Of a stretch of 64,000 nucleotides of DNA, positions 56,516 to 64,000 are shown one piece after another. Every line of letters starts with the position of its first letter. The first letter of the stretch is position 1. The notes beneath the pieces were generated by a model. That model saw nothing but the letters and a program-made list of their open reading frames with translations, was not told where the DNA came from and did no database searches. The stretch lies in contig OX442314.1 of NCBI GenBank assembly GCA_949358305.1, positions 38,227,211 through 38,291,210 on the forward strand, written 5' to 3'. The position numbers and the translations under genes were made by a program. The stretch comes from Strigamia acuminata (Eukaryota > Arthropoda > Chilopoda > Geophilomorpha > Linotaeniidae).

Positions 56516-59500
56516 ATGAATTTAATCCGGTTTTTCTTGATAATCTTCTACTTATTGCTATTAATCAGACTGATCAAAGGTAATCTCTCGAAAAAATCAT
56601 CACTTTAGTGAACAAACATTAAAACTGAGCACCCTACAGTTAAATTAAGCGACCGCTCGTTGCCCAAACGACAAATCCTGCCGCAAGTTCACCTCTGCTT
56701 GACGCCCGAAGACGACGACTTGGCGACTTTCATCGACCACCAACCGCAAGAAGCCATTCCGCCATTCGCAGATCGCGTCTACAGCGTAAGTGCCGACATG
56801 CAAATCACGCAGGCGCTCGTCATTTTCATCTGCGCGGGGCCAACGACGAGTTCAACTCACACTGTGATTCGACCCGGCCATCCGTTCTACTCGGAGGGAG
56901 AGATTCGCTATTTCAGGCTTTCGTCCGTTCCGGTTAACGGGAGCGCGGAACCGTACACGGGTGAGTTGTGTGAACTCAAACACATCAATCAACCCATTTG
57001 GTTCCCGGTGCGTTTGGACCCGCAAAACCAGAGGTATAAACACGAGGTATCAATGGTTTGTAGCCACTGACCACTCGACAAATGGAATTTTTGATTTTTT
57101 TTAGTGTTGTTTGTGCAAAAAACGAGTTTGGAGGACCCAAAGTTCAATTGGAGAAGCACCCAGTCACGGGGAATATGCTCATATCTCACGGGTTAATGCA
57201 TACTGGGCCCGTGCCTGAAACTATGAGCAGAAGATTTTCGGCAGAGTTGTTTGCGGCGTTGGCTGATAAGGATTCCATTGCTGAAATAGAGACAAATATG
57301 TTCTTCGTCGATCGTAATTATGCTTAATTCGTCCCAGGCTATTTCCACTCGAAGTCCGCGCTCAAAAAGGCAAATACCAAGACTCTAAAGGGCCTCTCTA
57401 CGACATGATAAAACATTGGAAAAGAGGGTAGGAAATAGGGGTCCAAATCGATAAAACAAAGGCGTAATTAAACGCGTGGTTATGGGAAAAAACACTCAAA
57501 GTGTCTAATTAGAGGTCCACAATGAGTAGGACACAGGCTTCGTTGAAAGTGGAAATAGCCATTTTTCTTGTTGATTTTTTTGCTCATTTGTGTTGTTTTG
57601 TAGCTCCAGTTGCGGGCGTGCGATGGATGGCCGACACTACTGAAATCTTCAAGAACATTGTCGCGAATCAACCGTTTGCCATCTCGTTGGAAATTGTGGA
57701 CAAAAACGAAAAGAGAATCACCACCGGATTCGCTTCTACTTTAATGGTCGAAGTCACTTTGACCTACGAACTCAAAGATTTCTTTGCAAATAGCTTAAAA
57801 GCTGGATTTCTTTACAAAACAAGAGTAATTACACCCACATTTCACGCCGCGGCTCCACGGAAAAGCAGAAACCGTGAAACAGATGGGAGAGCACACTGCG
57901 ACCCATATGTCACAGTAATGCAATAAACTCGCAAATTCTAGGGCCGCCACTGGCCGGTGTCTTGTTGCTAAATTTAGCCCGCCCAATCCGTTCTGCACAC
58001 GACCTCCACGCGGGGTGAGAAACCCCATGGGTAGCTGGAGTATACTTTTAATATTCTGCCATACTTACCTCGGCCTGTATGGCCACTCATAGAGGTTGTT
58101 GTGCAACCGCTTGGCCACCCAAGGGTGACCAGCATCAATGCCACACGCCGCCCAATGGCCCCAAGGTCATCTCTCCTCGCGGAGTGGTATGACCCAGTAT
58201 ACGGAAGGAGGGAGCTGAATGGTGTGGGGAATAGAGAGAAGAGCGCTGGGTTTCAACCGAGTCAGGTGTGTGAAGTAAGGTCCTGAAGCCAGCAAGGGCA
58301 GTCGTGCCCTGTGCTGACTCTGCTCTTCCCCCCATTCACCACTGTGACGCTCAGTAGTGCGATGATGAATCCACCACAGTCTCCGTGAGCGGTTGCATGG
58401 GTCGTACAGGTTAGTACGACGGATTGGTTACGTTTGATCGACCACGTCATACATGGGGGGAGCTCCATCCCTGTGTATGACGGGTCGGTTGCCGATGTGG
58501 CGTGTCTTCGCGGCACTGCCAACACGCGGGTAGACAGGAGTCTCCAACCCCTAGACAACGGATTAAAGGTCAACAACCCAACAATCAGGATCCAATCTGG
58601 ATCCAACATCACACCACTGAGCGTCACAGTCCGTGCAAACTCACGAGCGAAGCGGTACTTTCTGTTCCGTGAGGGCTTCTCTGCGTGGCACTATGCTCGT
58701 AAACATCTAACAACCCTCTCGCGTGTGAATGCACCCTTGCAGGCAAGGCTGGCCGGTAGCGAGGTGAAAATCTCCAAGCGCACCAACGACAGAATCCTGC
58801 AGAAAAGAGCCGAGCAAGGACTAGTGGCTTTCACCGACGTCCGCATTTTGGAAAAGACGACGTCGACCACACTGTCGTTTGGCCTGAACGCCACTTTGCT
58901 GATACCCAGGGGATTCTGGAATCGTGTTCCGAATGATTACAAGGACCTGGTCTGCAACAAGCGATCGCATCCTGACGGAATGCCAATGGAACCTGACGTA
59001 CAGAAATTACACACTCCCAGACTGTACATAGAGGGGAGTTATCCGTGGCAGTTGGCGGATACGGACCAAAAGGAGTATTACACTTACGACTCTCAGTGCT
59101 CCGCCGTGAGTGCTGCGGTCACTCTGACCGAAAAGTTTTTTGTTGGAGGTGAATCGGAAAAGCAGTGATGGGTTATGTTCTATTTCGTTTTATTTTTAAA
59201 CGAGTCTTTTTTTAGAACAAACTGCTACCAAGCTTATTTTATATGAGAGTTTTAGTCGGATGAAAGAGGCGACGTTTTCGGCCAACTTTCACATCTTTAA
59301 CATCACATATATGTTGGTGGATAGTTTTGGAGAGAGGATTTTCACCGGGCAACACAGCTTTGCTGAAATTCAAGTGGCGACGATACCGGAAAACGTTTCT
59401 GTTGACAAGGACTCCCGGAGTGACGTGGTGAATGGTGTCGGCACTTTCTACGGCTCGGTCGTTCAGGTGGTTGATGCGGTGCAGTTGTGTTTTTCCGTTT

Positions 59501-62500
59501 CGAAGTTGCCGGCGTTGGAAAGAAATTGCACTACCACGAAGTTTAAAATTTCAGGTTTCACAGAATTTGTGCATTTTATTTATTTATTTATTTGTTTTAA
59601 TAATTATTGTATATTATACAGGGTGGTCTAAAATTCTGGTTCACAGTAAATAATTCCCAAACTGTTTTAGATTTTGATTTAGCAAAATGATTGTCAGGGT
59701 AGTAATTTGGAGAAAATCCAATTACGACATCCAACTTGACCTCAGAGGTCATCTTCAAGGTCATCCATATTGTAACTCGAGAACCGTGACAGATAGAAAC
59801 AAAAAGTGAATTAGAAAGTTGTAGGGCACGATCCAATTAGTCTAAAAATGTATTTTAAAAATTATCTCTTTCTGAAAAGTTTTGAGAAAACAGGTTTAAA
59901 ACGTTAGTCTACTCAGCTTTGTAACTTAAAACTATTGTGGTTAAAATTAGATGTCTTGCTTTTCGGAAAATATTAGTAAATTTTTACTGACAAGTCAGAT
60001 GTATCATTCCTAAGAGCAAAGAAAACAAACATTTTAACAGATTAATCTGAAATTAATGGAAGTGATTTAATTGAATTACGGTAAGTGAATTAAGTAGACT
60101 AATGTTTTAAACCTTTTTTCTCAAAACTTTTCAGAAAGAGATAATTAAAAAAAAAATATTTTTAGACTAATTGGATCGTGCTCTACAACTTTCTAATTCA
60201 CTTTTACTCTCTATCTGTCACGGTTCTCGAGTTGCAATATGGATGACCTTGAAGATGACCTCCGAGGTCAAGTTGGAGGTAATAATTGTATTTACCCCAA
60301 AATACTAGCCTGACAATCATTTTGGTAAATAAAAATCTAAAATGGTTTGGGAATTATTTACTGTGAACCAGACTTTTAGATCACCCTGTATTATTATATT
60401 ATTATTATATTATTAAATTAAATTATTATATTACGGGTATTATATTATTATATATTTTTAAGGTGATATATACATGGCCGTGTTTGGCCATTTGAAGTCT
60501 ACGGGAGTGTTCTCCCATCCCGATCCTTTGATCGAAACTTTTGCACGGTTTGCGGTCGAGGATATCAACGATCAGTTGGGGAAGGAAATGCTGAAGGAAT
60601 ATTTACCTGTTTTTCCAAGTACGACGTCAAATTAACTCGTGCATTACACCTGAACCTTTGTCTTTACAGATGACAGAAAGTTATTTATTGAAGGCTACGA
60701 CACCAAGTTAGATTTATATACAACCACTACTAAATTCAGAAAGATTTCTATCAGAGGACAAGTAAAAATAAAAACAAAACTAAATTATGCCATTGTTTTT
60801 ATTTTTTAATTTTTTCAAAACAGAATTTCCCATTCAAGAAAATTCGGGCGATAATTGGTTTCATGTCGGACAGCCTCAGTGCCGATTTATATCCACTAAT
60901 AAGTCGTGATAAAACCGTCCTGATCGGAGTTCGAGAACTGGAAGACAAAATTGATGACGTAAAAGAATTAAAAAATCATTTTTGTTATTATAATAAATTT
61001 AAATCTATTTTGAACACAAAAGGAATACTTCGTGCGACTTTCCCCTAACGCCCAGCAGTACTTCGAAGCTCTAGGACAATTCTTGAACGATCGCAAATGG
61101 AACCTGATTGTACATTGAATTACTTAATACCAAACACCATAAGTGTTCATTCATCCATTTAGGGCGTATTAAGGTCCGAGACATCTGATTTGGATAAAAC
61201 CTTCTTCGATGCGATGAAGAAAAATAAAGTCGTCATCATTTCCGATGTACTATATTACATATAATATTTTCACTTCTCAAGCTACACACACACAATTTAT
61301 TGACAGGTTTTCATTCTGCAAAGACCGGAGAAAGTTTGGGACAACACCACTTATCACATACGAATCACCACCTTACCTGAAGCAACCAAAGTTTATTTCT
61401 GCCACGTTCGCTCGCCTTCACTATATTTAGTTTTACGTCAAGCGATTCGGTAAAACTTCCTCTTTCATTAATTTTGTAACAGTGTGGCCTGCAAACTATA
61501 TTTTAATGGTGTATGGCCTTATTTCGAGTGAGATGAAATATTTCGTGTGCACAACTGTCATGTAAACAGGGAAGACAAGGATTATTCGAGTAATGAATAA
61601 TCTGTGAGTGTTTGGACGGACGCCACGTGGTCAGGGGAGGGTCACGAGGCACTGGACGCAACACACACGATGATTCAATCCACGAAATACAACAGTTTAG
61701 GTTTTGGTTATTGCTTTATTGTTGTCTAGGGGTATGATATGGTGTCTCAAGGTGTATTTCCCAAGTGTAATGGCGGCATAACCGCCATTCCTGATTTGAC
61801 CACGTGTCACGGCAATCTTGAGATCGCCATGACACGCGAGATCGGTGAATGCAGTTTGCGCCGCGTCGTTGCAACATTTTTAGGAACATGCGACAAACAC
61901 GGCGTGTTGAACGCTCAGGTCCCGATGGGCGACAGCATAGCCGCGCCAATCATTTGGGTCTCTTTTGCCATCAGGCATGGGAAGAAGGTCGGGAAACGAC
62001 CGTTCGCCATGCTGATCCAGAAAACACTACTTTTTCTACTGCGGGGTCCACCACTTCCAGTTCCCAATTGGCAGAGCCAACGACCAACAGCTTCACCTGG
62101 TGCGGGGGACCCCGCCAGGTTGCGCACGAGAAACACACGAGGTGCGCGACTGCGCGAGAGCTGTGGAAGCGCCGTGTGTTGCAGGGAAGTGACACAGACT
62201 GTGTGGGCAGCTGGTCACAAATCCCTCGCAGAAGGTTGTTTAATTCGAGTGAACTCGGAACTATTTTTATTGGGCGTGTTTAGTGCCACTTCCTGTTTAT
62301 GATACAATATACACATCCTCCATTTTATTGATGGGGAATACGAAAACGTGATCTAGTTTTCTTTTTATCACTTCAGGTTTTAGTTAAACCTGAAGTGGCC
62401 AAGTTGTCATAATTTTATAGTAAAATTTTTTTTTTAGTTTTCAACGATCGTCGTTGCACGGTTATCAATGGATCATGCTCGGTATTCCCGGTTTGGAGTT

Positions 62501-63104
62501 CCCTTTTGCCAACAGCCATCCAATATGTCGAATCAAAGGGGTAATAACATCGTTGAATTGGTCGCCGATGGAAACTTGATGAATTTTTTAACTGCAGCTG
62601 CCAACTTGTACGGCCGGCATGGCTGGTACGTTGATACTTCAGAACGTACATAAGTTGGATTATACGACCGATCTATGGCAGCACGTGCATCAGAAGTTCT
62701 TCGAGATGGATAGGACTTTGTACAGGGGTGTTCCTAAAGTTTATCCGTATTACGTAAGGATTATTGGCTTGGAGTTTTGTCAAAGCGTATTTAATGTTTG
62801 TTTTGTTTTAGTATGTTTCGCAATTTGCGGTTGGATACGACGCTGTCATTCTGTTTGCTCGGGCGATTCATAAACGGATAAGCATGAAGAAAACCATACA
62901 CGAAAACGAAATTGCCGCTGAAATGAGAAATGTAAGTTGTTATTTTGGGGTTTTGGTTTTGATTTTGTGTGTTTATTTTATTTATTTTAGGATGAGTTTG
63001 AAGGGCTGACTGGGAAAGTGAAATTACAAAATGGCGAGCGGAAGGATTTTGTTATTTCGGTTATATCAGTTCGTGATGCCGAGGTTGAGGCCGAAGAAAT
63101 TGTT
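56516..63104 (+). CDS. Receptor with N-terminal repeat region and ANF/periplasmic-binding-type ligand domain, 3' end missing
   Basis: Exons: 56516-56579, 56640-57033, 57105-57299, 57338-57427, 57604-57824, 58743-59148, 59216-59554, 60463-60618, 60670-60761, 60824-60958, 61023-61109, 61163-61246, 61307-61449, 62438-62540, 62598-62753, 62812-62931, 62991-63104. Borders are GT/AG, and phases fit from exon 5 onward and for exons 1-3. Exon 4 is unsure: a 38-bp intron and a one-base phase clash with exon 5. Exon 1 encodes a signal peptide. Exons 2-7 form an extracellular region with two similar stretches (ISLEIVDKNEKRITTGFAS and ITYMLVDSFGERIFTG). Exons 8-17 match the PBP1 ligand-binding fold of natriuretic-peptide/guanylate-cyclase, GABA-B and glutamate receptors: GDIYMAVFGH, FAVEDIND, IRAIIGFMSDSLSADLY, EYFVRLSPNAQQYFEALGQF, VSQFAVGYDAVILFARAI and FEGLTGKVKLQNGER. 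The transmembrane and intracellular parts lie beyond 64000, so the receptor class is open. Confidence 0.8.
57825..58742. mobile_element. GC-rich insertion-like sequence filling receptor intron 5
   Basis: This intron is 918 bp where uninterrupted neighbours are 51-71 bp. It contains inverted repeats at 58341-58359 and 58612-58630 (ACTGTGACGCTCAGT / ACTGAGCGTCACAGT), the 12-mer CCCCTAGACAAC near 58547 shared with the LTR-like blocks, and a perfect splice-donor motif on the minus strand near 58071 (GAGGTAAGTATG). Element ends could not be fixed. Confidence 0.45.
59619..60388. mobile_element. Tc1/mariner-type MITE, 770 bp, in receptor intron 7
   Basis: Starts CAGGGTGGTC, ends GATCACCCTG, flanked by TA on both sides (59617-59618 and 60389-60390). 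The inverted repeats are long: 59619-59913 pairs with 60093-60388 (about 295 bp, imperfect). No transposase ORF. The TA duplication and CAGGGTG ends fit non-autonomous mariner-like elements. Confidence 0.88.
61603..62290 (-). repeat. LTR-like block (probable solo LTR), copy 2, in receptor intron 13
   Basis: The intron 61450-62437 is 988 bp because of this block. It shares CTGTGAGTG, a GTGGTCAGGGGAG-like motif and the minus-strand CCCCTAGACAAC ... CAATAAAGCAATAAC with 21004-21450. The orientation is minus, judged by the AATAAA. No target duplication was recognised and the right end is approximate. Confidence 0.45.
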
Positions 63105-63184
63105 GTAAATCTGGTCTATTTGTGTACATTCAATTCTGCTTTTACACTATAGATACATTTCAAAAAAAAGAAACTTGTAAAAAA

Positions 63185-64000
63185 AAGACAAAAAGGGGAA
63201 TTCCCCAAAGATTTACTAGACAACAAACAAGGGGAATTTCTTCCCATCCTAGACAAAACATAAAAGAAATTCTTTAAATATTTTTTAGATAATGCACAAG
63301 GGGAACTCCCTAAATATTTCCTAGATGAGGGAATTCCCTAAGTATATCTTAGACAACAAGAGAAACTCTCTAAATATTTCCTAGAGAACAAGGGGAATTC
63401 CCTAAATATTTCTTAGACAACAAGGGAAACTTCTTAAATATTTCCTAGAGAACAAGGTGAATTTCCTAAATATTTCCTTGATAACAAGGGGAATTCTCTA
63501 AATATTTCCTAGACAACAAGGTGAATTCCCTAAATATTTCCTTGATAACAAGGGGAATTCTCTAAATATTTCCTAGACAACAAGGTGAATTCCCTAAATA
63601 TTTCCTTGATAACAAGGGGAATTCCCTAAATATTTCCTAGACAACAAGGGGAATTCCCTAAGTATTTCTTAGACAACAAGGGGAATTTCCTAAGTATTTC
63701 CTCGACAACAAGGGGAACTCCTTAAATATTTCCTAGAGAACAAGAGTACCGGTAATTCCCTAATTATTTTCTTGAGAACAAAGGGAATTCCCTAAATATT
63801 TTCTACAGAACAAAGGGAATTCCCTAAATATTTCCTCGGCAACAATGGAAATTTCCTAAATATTTCCTAGACAACAAGGGGAATTCCCTAAATATTTCCT
63901 AGACAACAAGGGGAATTCCCTAAATATTTTCTAGAGAACAAGGGGAATTCCCTAAAGATTCCCTAGACATGGGGAATTCCCTAAATATTTCCTAGAAAAC
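63185..64000. repeat. Minisatellite, about 32-bp unit, at the right edge
   Basis: Units of the GGGGAATTCCCTAAATATTTCC + TAGACAACAA type, running off the window (described in two parts to stay brief). It lies in the receptor intron after exon 17. Confidence 0.93.

Noticed and set aside
58060-58125. U1 snRNA-like start (ATACTTACCT)
   Set aside because: Only about 10 bases match; the rest does not follow U1. The motif is better read as a splice donor on the opposite strand.
58434-58742. Treating the 58434-59168 frame as one exon from its first ATG
   Set aside because: The acceptor at 58743 gives the phase that matches exon 5; the upstream part contains the inverted-repeat insert and has no protein similarity I can see.
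62541-62597. Frameshift in the receptor ligand domain
   Set aside because: The frame break disappears when a 57-bp GT-AG intron is recognised; its length fits the neighbouring introns.
1-64000. tRNA or rRNA genes
   Set aside because: None was recognised by eye; the only tRNA-like sequence is the 18-base primer site of the retrotransposon.

Overview
The window is nuclear DNA of an invertebrate animal. Coding regions are split by GT-AG introns and the host genes are metazoan. Netrin is very like bilaterian netrins, so a bilaterian (possibly an arthropod) is the best guess; the species cannot be named from this sequence. Introns with no insertion are very short (about 51-71 bp). Long introns are filled with minisatellites or mobile elements.

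Layout. (1) 1-6491: a netrin gene on the minus strand. Four exons are visible (signal peptide, laminin N-terminal domain, three laminin-type EGF repeats); the C-terminal exon(s) lie off the left edge or were not found. Its introns are packed with A/T-rich 20-22 bp tandem arrays. (2) 6492-18831: a complete, apparently young 12.3 kb Ty3/gypsy-type LTR retrotransposon on the minus strand, inserted in a minisatellite. It has two 959-bp LTRs in which I saw no difference, an ATTA target duplication, a tRNA-Pro primer site, gag, a -1 slippery site, pol, and a third gene of unknown function split into three exons by two introns. (3) 18832-53373: a graveyard of broken transposons around one assembly gap (200 N): BEL/Pao, R2-like, copia, gypsy, mag-like, P-element, hAT, YqaJ- and Ulp1-bearing elements and several MITE-like foldbacks. 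It also holds a truncated second copy of the ADAM10 5' region (about 24.4-26.6 kb). (4) 53374-56281: an apparently intact ADAM10/Kuzbanian-type metalloprotease, plus strand, three exons. (5) 56516 to beyond 63104: a many-exon receptor gene, plus strand, with a signal peptide, an N-terminal extracellular region containing repeated segments, and a periplasmic-binding-fold (ANF-receptor type) ligand domain. It runs off the right edge.

What stands out: the spliced third gene of the gypsy element, which has an ATG exon, two canonical introns with matching phases, and two perfect TGACGTCA palindromes just upstream; the A AAA AAC frameshift site ending at the gag stop; a gag with an AT-hook and coiled coil; a hAT-YqaJ chimeric block present twice with the same junction; and the frameshifted partial ADAM10 copy. 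All protein assignments come from recognising motifs by eye. No database search was run.
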